A stretch of 46,345 nt of DNA from CAZAYP01 sp964489425 [NCBI: uncultured Verrucomicrobiota bacterium]. GTDB lineage: Bacteria; Verrucomicrobiota; Kiritimatiellia; RZYC01. The position numbers and the translations under genes are program-made. The notes under the pieces were generated by a model that made no database searches, was not told the origin of the DNA, and was given only the letters and a program-made list of their open reading frames with translations. Each line of letters opens with the position of its first letter. The stretch's first letter is position 1. The stretch covers positions 1 to 46,345 of the forward strand of contig CAZAYP010000045.1 in NCBI GenBank assembly GCA_964489425.1, in the 5' to 3' direction. Positions 24,758 through 31,956 of this stretch are shown here, in pieces.

Positions 24758-27661
24758 ATGCGCCGTACCAAAAGAGCCGCCGCCAAATCCTGTCCGCCGC
24801 CCGCCCCACCGCCCGTGGAACCAACCCATGGTGGGGCGAGGTGTCCCACCGAGCCGCCGCATCGCCTGCGCCTGGACCGCTGGGACATCATCTGCGCCAG
24901 CGCCTGCTTTGCCGCCGCGCTGGCCGGCTACACCGCAACCCTGGCGCCGACCGTGACGCTCGAGGATTCCGGCGAGTTGATCGTGGCCGCGGACTACCTG
25001 GGGGTCCCCCACCCGCCCGGGTATCCGCTCTGGACCTTGCTGGCGTGGCTGTGCAGCCGCGTCTTCGCGTTCGTGACCTTCCACGGGCATCCCAACCCGG
25101 CCTGGGGCGTGGCGTTCCTCTCGGCCTTGAGCGCCGCCGCGGCCTGCGGCCTGGTGGCGCTACTGGTGCGCCGCAGCGGCGCGCTGTGGCTCCACAAGAT
25201 CAACCCGGCAGCCCCGGCCGGGTTGACCGCGGCGGCCGGCGTGGCGGCGGGCCTGCTGCTGGCCTTCAGCCCGGTGTTGTGGTCGCAGGCGGTGATTGCC
25301 GAGGTGTACGCGCTCAATGCCCTGTTTGTCGCGCTGATCCTGTGGCTGGCGTTCGAGTGGCTGCGGGCGCCCACCAACCGCCTGCTGTACTGGACCGCCT
25401 TCCTGTTCGGCGGCGGCCTGGCCAACCACCAAACCCTTGTGTTCATCGCGCCCGGCCTGCTGCTGGCCGTGGCCGCGCGTGACCGGCGGCTGTTCCGGGA
25501 CCTGGCACTGGCCGGCGCGATCCTTGCCGGGGCGTATGGATTGTGGCTGAAGACCGGGGCCACGGAACTGGCCGCCGGCGCGCTGGCCCTGCTCTCGCTG
25601 GCCGGCGCCATGCCCCTGCTCCACCGTCTCGGCGGCCGCTGGGTCATGAGCGAGTGGCGCCGGATCGCGTGGGTCACGCTGTTGGCCAGCGCGGGGCTCG
25701 CCATCTACATCTACCTGCCCATGGCCTCGCGCCGCGACCCGCCGATGAACTGGGGCTACCCCCAGACGTGGGAGGCGTTCAAGGCCGTGTTGTTCCGCGC
25801 CCAGTACGAGCCGGTCAGCGCCGCCAGCGTGCTGGCCGATCCCGGCCGGCTCGTGGCGCAACTGCGCGAGTTTGTCTATGGACCGGCCAGCGTGTTTTCG
25901 ATCCCGGGACAGTTCACGCTGGCGCTGGCGCTCCTCGGGCTGCTGCCGCTGGCGGCCGGCTGGCGGGCCGGCGCGCTGGCGCGGCGCTGGCTGGCGGTGC
26001 TGGCCGGCTGTTTTCTGCTCACCGGCGTGGTGTTCATGGTCGTCCAGAACCCGGACTTGAGCGTGGCCGACTCCCTGGTCAAGCGGGTCCAGTACATTCC
26101 CGCCCACATGGTCTACGCCGTGCTCATCGGGTACGGGCTGCTCATGGCCGGCGCGCTGATGCTGCGCGTTGGAGGGTCACCGCGCTGGCTGGCCGTGAGC
26201 CTGGCCGCGGCCGTGCTGGCGTTGCCCACGGTGCCGATCCTGCGCAACGCCTATGACAACCGCCTGCTGGACACCGTGGGCGCCGCAGACCAGCTGGGCC
26301 ATGCGTATGGCTGGCAGTTTGGCGCGTACCAGCTCGACGGCGCCAAGGCGATCCGCGACGATCTGCGGCCCGGCGACCCGCCGCCGCCCGACGCGGACTA
26401 CCCGCCGCCCATGGAGCCGGGCGCCATCCTGTTCGGCGGCACCGACCCGGGCCGCTTTGTGCCCACCTACATGATCTATTCTGCGCGCCTGCGGCCGGAC
26501 ATCAACCTGATCACGCAGAACGCGCTGGCCAACGCCTGCTACCTGGACGAGCTGCGCGGCATTTTCCGCGAGGCCATCTGGACGCCGGGCCTGCCGGAGA
26601 GCAACACCGCGTTCCGCCTGTTCTACGAGCAGGCCGCCAGCGGCCAAATCCCGTTCAAGGATTCAGTGGCCGCGGCGGATGGCCGGATCAATGTGCGCGG
26701 CGCCGAGGCGGTGATGTGGATCAACGGCGTGCTGGCCGGGATGATCTTTGACCGCAACAAAAGCCGCCACGCCTTCTACGTCGAGGAAAGCTATGTCATC
26801 CCCTGGATGTACCCGTACCTGACGCCGCACGGGCTGATCATGAAACTCAATCCGGAACCCGTGGCGCAGCTTGACCCGGCGCTGGTGGCGCGCGACCATG
26901 CGTTCTGGGGCTGGTACACCGACCGGCTGCTCAGCCAACCGGCCTTCCGCCGCGACGTCATGGCGCAGCGCAGCTTTTCCAAGCTGCGCACCGCGCAGGC
27001 CGGTTTATACGCCGCCCGCAACATGGCCGCGGACGCCGAGCGCGCGTACCGCGAGGCGTTGCGCCTGTACCCGCTCAACCTGGAGGCGCGCCTGCGCCTG
27101 GTGCAGCAGGTGCTGCTGCCGCAGGGCCGGTTCGCCGAGTCCGCGGCGCTGCTGGACGAGCATATTGCCAAGGATCCGCACTGCGCGCCGGCCCGCGCCA
27201 TGCGCGACCAGGCGCGCGCGCTGGCCGCGGCGAACCAGCGCCGGCAGGACCTGGAATCCGGCCTGGCCCGCGGCGGCAGCCTGGCCGACGCCATGGAACT
27301 GTGCCGTGTGTACCTGCAGCTCCAGGCCCTGCCCCGGTTCACCACCCTGGCCAGCCAAATCGAGAACGTATCCAACCTGCCGTTCGAGGTCAGCCGCTCG
27401 TTGGCCGGGATGCTGCACGAGGCCCGGCAGTTCGAGCCCGCGACGCGACTACTGCGCGGCCTGGCAACCCGCTACCCGTTCTGCACCCCGGTCTGGCTGG
27501 AGCTGGCCGCGGCCCATCTCGGCGCCGGCCAATCCAACGCGTGCCGCGACGCGCTGGCCCAGGCCGTGCGCACGGGCGGGGACGGGGTCAGGGACCAGGT
27601 AGCCCGGGATCCCCGCCTGGCGCCCTGCGCGCCGCTGCTGGCGGGGATCGGCGGGCCATGA
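24758..27661 (+). CDS. DUF2723 membrane glycosyltransferase with TPR tail
   Basis: A 967-residue integral membrane protein of the DUF2723 family (related to protein O-mannosyltransferase-like TMEM260 proteins). The family signature is intact near residues 66-95: TLEDSGELIVAADYLGVPHP and PGYPLWT, where the Asp-Ser-Gly-Glu acids lie in the first external loop of GT-C enzymes. About ten or more hydrophobic helices follow up to ~residue 495. A soluble middle part (~520-740) is followed by TPR-like repeats (~755-960; EALRLYPLNLEARLRLVQQV, AALLDEHIAKDPHCAPA). It would use a lipid-linked sugar to modify exported proteins, so the many exported Thr/Asn-rich proteins here are possible substrates (inference). 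ATG with GGAG seven nt upstream; promoter is sigma54-like. Confidence 0.85.
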   Translation: MRRTKRAAAKSCPPPAPPPVEPTHGGARCPTEPPHRLRLDRWDIICASACFAAALAGYTATLAPTVTLEDSGELIVAADYLGVPHPPGYPLWTLLAWLCSRVFAFVTFHGHPNPAWGVAFLSALSAAAACGLVALLVRRSGALWLHKINPAAPAGLTAAAGVAAGLLLAFSPVLWSQAVIAEVYALNALFVALILWLAFEWLRAPTNRLLYWTAFLFGGGLANHQTLVFIAPGLLLAVAARDRRLFRDLALAGAILAGAYGLWLKTGATELAAGALALLSLAGAMPLLHRLGGRWVMSEWRRIAWVTLLASAGLAIYIYLPMASRRDPPMNWGYPQTWEAFKAVLFRAQYEPVSAASVLADPGRLVAQLREFVYGPASVFSIPGQFTLALALLGLLPLAAGWRAGALARRWLAVLAGCFLLTGVVFMVVQNPDLSVADSLVKRVQYIPAHMVYAVLIGYGLLMAGALMLRVGGSPRWLAVSLAAAVLALPTVPILRNAYDNRLLDTVGAADQLGHAYGWQFGAYQLDGAKAIRDDLRPGDPPPPDADYPPPMEPGAILFGGTDPGRFVPTYMIYSARLRPDINLITQNALANACYLDELRGIFREAIWTPGLPESNTAFRLFYEQAASGQIPFKDSVAAADGRINVRGAEAVMWINGVLAGMIFDRNKSRHAFYVEESYVIPWMYPYLTPHGLIMKLNPEPVAQLDPALVARDHAFWGWYTDRLLSQPAFRRDVMAQRSFSKLRTAQAGLYAARNMAADAERAYREALRLYPLNLEARLRLVQQVLLPQGRFAESAALLDEHIAKDPHCAPARAMRDQARALAAANQRRQDLESGLARGGSLADAMELCRVYLQLQALPRFTTLASQIENVSNLPFEVSRSLAGMLHEARQFEPATRLLRGLATRYPFCTPVWLELAAAHLGAGQSNACRDALAQAVRTGGDGVRDQVARDPRLAPCAPLLAGIGGP

Positions 27662-27686
27662 ACACGCGGAGCGCGCTTCCGGAGAC

Positions 27687-27768
27687 TTTTCCAAACATTG
27701 GAAAATATCGGGCAGGCTTTTCCAATCATTGGAAAACCTGAGGCGGATTTTTCCAAACATTGGGAAAA
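27687..27768. repeat. 31-bp-period palindrome array A (three copies)
   Basis: Three copies of TTTTCCAA-NN-ATTGGAAAA with cores starting at 27689, 27720 and 27751, exactly 31 bp apart (19-bp palindrome plus 12-bp unrelated spacer). The third copy has one extra G. This cluster lies 26 bp downstream of the DUF2723 stop codon, between convergent genes, and is the only one of four clusters not at a gene start. Confidence 0.92.
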
Positions 27769-27781
27769 CGGCTGGCGGGTG

Positions 27782-27809
27782 ATATAGGGTTTTTCATAAG
27801 AATGGTCCG
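27782..27809 (+). repeat. Solo left terminal repeat of the MITE-like family
   Basis: ATATAGGGTTTTTCATAAG then AATGGTCCG matches the left terminal repeat of the element at 30985-31131 at about 21 of 28 positions, followed by a CCGG-AAAGA-CCGG hairpin. No partner end is nearby, so this is a remnant. Confidence 0.5.
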
Positions 27810-27900
27810 GAAAGACCGGACGGCTCACGGGGACCGTTCGCCCCGCCTGGCTTCAGATCTTCAGCGGTAGTCCAGCCCACCATGCAGTAATCGGGACCGG

Positions 27901-27980
27901 AATAATATCTCGCCAAGACGCAGCGACGCAAAGCCGGATCTGGCTTCTTGGCGGCTTAGCGTCTTTGCGCGAGAATATTT
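27901..27980. repeat. Imperfect inverted repeat (CGCCAAGACGCA type)
   Basis: Left arm TATCTCGCCAAGACGCAGCG and right arm ending GCGTCTTTGCGCGAGAATAT are inverted copies around an AAGCC-GGATCT-GGCTT hairpin. This is a dispersed palindrome type widespread in environmental genomes. It abuts MITE copy 1. Confidence 0.6.
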
Positions 27981-28124
27981 ATGGTTTTTCAGAATGCTTG
28001 TCCGTTATCGGCGCCGACGGAGCGGCGCCCTCCATCGGCGCGATCATTATTCTCAGGGGGAGGGCGGCGCTCCGTCAACGCCGATGCCGGCTATTTCGGA
28101 CATTTATTCTGCAAAACACTATAA
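27977..28124. mobile_element. MITE-like element, copy 1
   Basis: A 148-bp non-coding element with ~28-bp terminal inverted repeats (left ends ...CAGAATGCTTGTCCG, right begins CGGACATTTATTCTGCAAAA) and an inner GC-rich palindrome (GACGGAGCGGCGCCCTCC facing GGAGGGCGGCGCTCCGTC). A second copy is at 30985-31131. With no coding content and paired ends it fits a MITE mobilised by a transposase encoded elsewhere. Confidence 0.75.
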
Positions 28125-28158
28125 TCACCCATTGGCGGCCATTCCTTCACGGCCATCC

Positions 28159-28833
28159 TTATTCAAACTGCAAACTTCCAAAGTACTGCGGAAGATGAAA
28201 CTGCGGCGTGGGATGATCGACAAAAGACCAGGTCAGCCAGTGGGGATGAGAGTTCGCTTCCGCGCACTTGTAGAAGTTAGCCTTCCAGCAGACGCCCGGC
28301 GCCGGCGCGCTGGCTGCCGGGCAATACTTCCGGACCACGTCCAACGGCAGCCGGCACTCCACGGTCCATGTGGTCGGGGTTTGGATTTCCGGATCAACGA
28401 CTTTTGGCAGGCTGTGCGCGACCTTGACTTGAGCGCCATATTCGGCGGCCACGGGCACGGCCGGCTTTCCTTGCGGGTGCCACCAGAACAGCATCGTGCC
28501 GCCGCAGTTAATCTCGATATTGAAATACGATAATCCGAGTTGAGCACCCGGCGTGAAGAAAAACTCCACGCAACTGTCCTTGCAGACCGGGTCCTGATAT
28601 TTCCTGGCTACCGCACGAACGAAACGATCTTCCACGCGGAAAATGATGTGGAGCGCGTCGTCATCCCAAGCCAACTTCGCGAGGGCATTGGGGCGGTATG
28701 CTGGCGCCGGGCCCATGGACTGGGTGAGCGCCAGCGACTGGATGTTCGTCCAGGCCGGCTTGTCCCAGTTGCCATCGATCTCGATCGGCCCGGAAACCCG
28801 GGTGATCTTGTATGCCAAGGGCTGTTTTTCCAT
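28159..28833 (-). CDS. CBM9-like carbohydrate-binding protein
   Basis: A 224-residue protein made of one family 9-like carbohydrate-binding domain. IEIDGNWDKPAWTN at the N-terminus and KLAWDDDALHIIFRVEDRFV are the typical first strands (family: 'W..a......FTd' and 'a.v.yDd..LYva.rv.D'), and DSCVEFFFTPGA matches the conserved metal/ligand edge. No signal peptide, so it may be cytoplasmic or part of a lost larger protein. GAGGA seven nt before the ATG supports the start. No linked enzyme; 34 nt downstream of the GT2 gene on the same strand. Confidence 0.75.
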   Translation of the reverse strand: MEKQPLAYKITRVSGPIEIDGNWDKPAWTNIQSLALTQSMGPAPAYRPNALAKLAWDDDALHIIFRVEDRFVRAVARKYQDPVCKDSCVEFFFTPGAQLGLSYFNIEINCGGTMLFWWHPQGKPAVPVAAEYGAQVKVAHSLPKVVDPEIQTPTTWTVECRLPLDVVRKYCPAASAPAPGVCWKANFYKCAEANSHPHWLTWSFVDHPTPQFHLPQYFGSLQFE

Positions 28834-28867
28834 TCCAGGATCCTCATAGGATAAGTTTTAACATGCT

Positions 28868-29587
28868 CTAGCGCCCGGCCTCGCAGTCGTAATACAACCG
28901 GTCGGCGGCGGCCTGGTCGCGGCCACCAAGAATGCGTGCGACCAGCGGCCGGTTACGGAACAGGAACCAGTCGCCGAAATGATCGAACTTGCGGCAGGAA
29001 GTCACGATATACGCGCGGCGGATCACGCCGAAGCGCAGGCCGCGCGCGGCCCCGTGCGCCTTGAGCCGGCGCGACAAATCAACGTCCTCGGCGCTCACCC
29101 ACTGCTCGTTGAACCCGCCGATGGCCTCGAAATCGCGGCGCCACATCCAGAACAGGCCACCGGCAAACCCTTGCCAAAACAGCCACGGCATGAATGTCAG
29201 GCAGCTGCAGAAAATGCCCAGCGACATGCGCTCGGCCTTCATGCGCACCCCGCCGCCGACGTAGTTCCCGCTGTCCAACTTGCGCCGGATTTCGGCGAGC
29301 ATGTTGGCGCTCATGCGGCTGTCCGCATCGAGCGTGACCAGCACGTCGCCCGTGGCGCAACGCGCGCCGGCGTTCCGGATGCGCGCGAGGTTGCGGGCAT
29401 CTTCGCGCGCCACGATCGCGCCCTGCGCGCGGGCCACGGCCTCGGTGCCATCGGTGCAGCGGTTCAGGACCACGACGGTCTCGACCGGCAGCGCCACGCG
29501 CGCCGCCGCGGCCGCCACGGAATCAAGGCACGCCCCCAGATAGCGTTGCTCGTTGTGCGCGGGGATGATGACCGAGATGCGCTGCAC
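28868..29587 (-). CDS. Family 2 glycosyltransferase
   Basis: A 239-residue GT-A enzyme. N-terminal ISVIIPAHNEQRYLGACLDS is the nucleotide-sugar binding start; TLDADSRM holds the D-x-D motif (~residue 88-92); SAEDVDLSRRL near residue 165 is the ED-x-D catalytic region. A middle hydrophobic piece (LTFMPWLFWQGFAGGLFWMW) suggests membrane contact. Start is GTG, five nt after the stop of the thioredoxin-like gene, so the two are probably co-transcribed. Confidence 0.9.
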   Translation of the reverse strand: MQRISVIIPAHNEQRYLGACLDSVAAAAARVALPVETVVVLNRCTDGTEAVARAQGAIVAREDARNLARIRNAGARCATGDVLVTLDADSRMSANMLAEIRRKLDSGNYVGGGVRMKAERMSLGIFCSCLTFMPWLFWQGFAGGLFWMWRRDFEAIGGFNEQWVSAEDVDLSRRLKAHGAARGLRFGVIRRAYIVTSCRKFDHFGDWFLFRNRPLVARILGGRDQAAADRLYYDCEAGR

Positions 29588-29592
29588 GGCGC

Positions 29593-30117
29593 TCAGGGGG
29601 CAGGCGCGGCAGCGGTCGGAGCCGGGCTGCTGGCCTGCACGAGGCGCGCCAGCAGTTCGTCGGCCGAGGCGATCTCCGGCTTGCCGCCGGGCCAGTCAAA
29701 GGGTTTGACGTCCTGCCACTGGCCGTCGGGATGGATCACGAACAGCCGGGGCGACTTTTTGACGTAGAACTTGGTGGCCAGCGCCGCGACCTCGTCGCTG
29801 TTATCCAGCAGGATTTTGACCTTGATGTAGTCGTCCAGCTTCTTGGCCACTTTTTGCTGCGACAGCCCCTTGGTTTCCAGCCAGCGCCAGAGGCCTTTCT
29901 CGTCCGTGGGCGCCATGCGGTAGAACATCAGCAGGATATCCGCGCCCGTGGTTTTCTGGAGTTCCACGGCCTTGGCATACTCCTTGTGCCCCGTGAACCA
30001 CGAACTGGGAATGCGCGCCGGCTTGGCTGCAGCGCCCGGGAACACGGGCGGCTGGGCCTGGGCCGCCGATACACTGCCGGCCAGAATCGCCACGAAAACC
30101 AACCTGTTAATTGTCAC
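29593..30117 (-). CDS. Exported thioredoxin-fold protein without CXXC
   Basis: A 174-residue exported protein; signal peptide LVFVAILAGSVSAAQAQ; GTG start with AGGAGG eight nt upstream. The body has a thioredoxin-like pattern: an initial strand ADILLMFYRMAP where the CXXC would be, a helix, a second strand KVKILLDNSDEV, then the cis-Pro loop KKSPRLFVIHPDGQW. The active-site Cys pair is absent, so a redox role is unlikely; a chaperone or binding role is more likely. Ala/Pro-rich C-terminus. Confidence 0.75.
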   Translation of the reverse strand: MTINRLVFVAILAGSVSAAQAQPPVFPGAAAKPARIPSSWFTGHKEYAKAVELQKTTGADILLMFYRMAPTDEKGLWRWLETKGLSQQKVAKKLDDYIKVKILLDNSDEVAALATKFYVKKSPRLFVIHPDGQWQDVKPFDWPGGKPEIASADELLARLVQASSPAPTAAAPAP

Positions 30118-30223
30118 GTCGAGTTCCTCCTAATTGTCGGCTCTTGCATTAAGGTATCGTTAACGAGTCGAAAAAACAACAACGGCAGCGGCAACGGCGC
30201 ACAGGCTACCGCCCCATGGCTTG

Positions 30224-30652
30224 TCAGACCAGTGGATTGCGCCAGCGGATCCCGGGAAACCGCGAAAAATCAGAATCCGAGGAGTAGAGGTCGCAACCAT
30301 GCTCAACGGCTAACGCCGCCAGGTGCGCGTCAGGTACCAGGTTGGCGACCGCCTGTCCCGCTCTGAGCATTTTACGAAAGATCGCCCAATGGCGTTCGGT
30401 GGGGTTCACGATCCTGGCGCATGGCTGGTCGAGCCAGCTTTGAACACAGGTGAGCGCTTGATCGAGGGAGAGGGGGTGCTCGAACACGCGCGGGTTGGTG
30501 CCGATGCGGATGAAGGCCCCCAGCACGGCCCAACAAAGGCACACCGGGGATGGGCCGGATAGTTGCTTGTCCCACCACGCCTGGGCCGGAGCGTGGTGCT
30601 GACTGAGCCGATCTTCGGCGTACAGCAGGATGTTGGCATCCACCAGGATCAC
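30224..30652 (-). CDS. vapC: VapC-like PIN-domain toxin
   Basis: PIN-domain RNase of 142 residues. The acidic residues are visible: D5 in ILVDANILLYA, the D in LVPDAHLAALAVEHG, and the last acids in YSSDSDFSRF. GTG start overlapping the vapB stop by four nt. The toxin would cleave RNA and be held inactive by the VapB-like partner. Length and order match a VapBC pair. Confidence 0.88.
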   Translation of the reverse strand: MILVDANILLYAEDRLSQHHAPAQAWWDKQLSGPSPVCLCWAVLGAFIRIGTNPRVFEHPLSLDQALTCVQSWLDQPCARIVNPTERHWAIFRKMLRAGQAVANLVPDAHLAALAVEHGCDLYSSDSDFSRFPGIRWRNPLV

Positions 30653-30894
30653 CGCTGCTCCTCCCCCTCGATCTGGGCGATCAGTTCCTGGATGTTGTCC
30701 AGACTCCGGCCTGCTTTGAGGCTCAGTTTGTGGGGGCGGGTCCGGTAGGGCCGGACTCGCGCTGGCTCCTCAACCGCTGGCAGCCCGGCCCGCAGCGCCT
30801 CGTTCACCACCCGGCGGAAAGGCGTGCGCAGTTTCCCCGCCACGGCCCTGGCCCGGTCCAAGACATCATCATCTATGGTCAATGTTGTTCGCAT
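30649..30894 (-). CDS. vapB: VapB-like antitoxin
   Basis: An 81-residue ribbon-helix-helix antitoxin. RTTLTIDDDVLDRARAVAG is the standard MRTT-(L/I)-TID start of the VapB/DUF2191 type; the second half (AGRSLDNIQELIAQIEGEE) is the toxin-binding tail. Overlaps vapC by four nt. Confidence 0.85.
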   Translation of the reverse strand: MRTTLTIDDDVLDRARAVAGKLRTPFRRVVNEALRAGLPAVEEPARVRPYRTRPHKLSLKAGRSLDNIQELIAQIEGEEQR

Positions 30895-30898
30895 GCCT

Positions 30899-30913
30899 GC
30901 ATCATAGCATCAT
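30899..30913 (-). promoter_or_regulatory. Candidate VapB operator
   Basis: Two direct GCATCAT repeats at eight-bp spacing lie directly upstream of the vapB ATG, where VapB-type ribbon-helix-helix proteins usually bind. Confidence 0.3.
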
Positions 30914-30984
30914 GCCGTGCGGTGTCAACGCATCAGTCATGGCTATGCGCGCTGGCTACGTCACGGACCGCGCCACACGCGATA

Positions 30985-31131
30985 ATATAGGGAGTTGCAG
31001 AATGATTGTCCGTTATCGGCGCCGACGGAGCGCCCTCCATTGGCGCGATGATTATTCATCAGGTGGAGGGCGGCGCTCCGTCGACGCCGTCTGCCGGCTA
31101 TTTCGGACATTTATTCTGCAAAACACTATAT
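30985..31131. mobile_element. MITE-like element, copy 2
   Basis: A 147-bp element with terminal inverted repeats (left starts ATATAGGGAGTTGCAGAAT; right ends CTGCAAAACACTATAT), inner palindrome as in copy 1 (27977-28124). Its right end lies inside a 5'-nucleotidase-like reading frame and provides the new stop codon. Confidence 0.85.
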
Positions 31132-31823
31132 ACCTGATCGGCCGGCGGGTTGGGCAGCACAACGGCGTGGGGCCAGCCATCGCCGGCCATCTCTGTGCCC
31201 GGCACGTCCGCCCAAGCACCAACAAAACCGCCAGCCGCCTGGACCCTGTAGGTCTTGCCCGTGAGCGTGGTGACGGTGAATTCCAACTGCCCGCCGCTGC
31301 GCGCGAGCGCGCCGAGTTCCGGGGCGGGCACGGTATCACCGCGCACGGCCAGGTTCTGCAGGCGTTCGTTCAACGCCGCCTCGGTGTCCGCAGCGCCCAC
31401 CTCCGCGGAGTTGGTCAGGTACATGGCAAAGGCATATTGCTCGTGGCCGACCACGTCAAACGTGTTGGTCGCGCCACTGAACAGGTTGGAGGCGCCCACG
31501 CCCAGGGTCAGGGGGTAATAGTTATCTCCGCCCGCGGCAAGAAAGTCGAGCGTGACCATGCGGATCGGGCGGTTGGAGTCTCCTTGCAACTGCCCGTGCT
31601 CCACCAGCAAGTCCTGGGATCCGTCCGCGCGCCGCGCCACCAGCGACCGCAGCCGCTGGCCCGGGTTGGTGGGGTTGAACGCGAACTCGATGCCGCTCAC
31701 CTGCGGGAACTGGCCGGGCAGGCCGGTGCCGGCCACGCCCCACTCCACGGCATCGCGCACCTGGGCGGCGGTAAGCGTGGTCAGCCAGCCGTAACAGGAT
31801 GCGCTACCCGGCTTGGGGCGTGC
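31098..31823 (-). pseudogene. 5'-nucleotidase C-terminal remnant truncated by a MITE
   Basis: The open frame (no stop from 31823 to 31098) encodes the C-terminal domain of an exported 5'-nucleotidase: AAQVRDAVEWGV, FPQVSGIEFAFNPTNPG, RLRSLVARRADG and MVTLDFLAAGGDNYYPL are the family's conserved strands. It then has a short beta region ending DQ-VYSVLQNKCPK, whose last ten residues are encoded by the MITE end at 31104-31131 and replace the expected C-terminal strand. No N-terminal metallophosphatase domain is present; an in-frame stop lies just upstream at 31824. Only the start near 31760 (GTG) would give a protein. Confidence 0.75.
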
Positions 31824-31862
31824 TCACCAACGGTTGCAACACAGCGTGGCCAGCAGACGATC

Positions 31863-31890
31863 CGATAGACATTGTGCAATACTCTATACC
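31863..31890 (+). repeat. Solo right terminal repeat of the MITE-like family
   Basis: ATTGTGCAATACTCTATAC resembles the right terminal repeat of the MITE (TTCTGCAAAACACTATAT) at about 14 of 18 positions, in the same orientation. It lies just upstream of the nucleotidase remnant, so the remnant is bracketed by two right-end sequences. Confidence 0.4.
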
Positions 31891-31956
31891 CGAAGGGACC
31901 CGTGGCATCAACTTGCAATGCACGGGATGGGCTCACCGCCGTCGAATAAAACAAGC

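Noticed and set aside
27301-27828. Short frames through palindrome array A on both strands
   Set aside because: The array is open in every frame by its nature; no ribosome site or signal peptide follows, so it is treated as intergenic.
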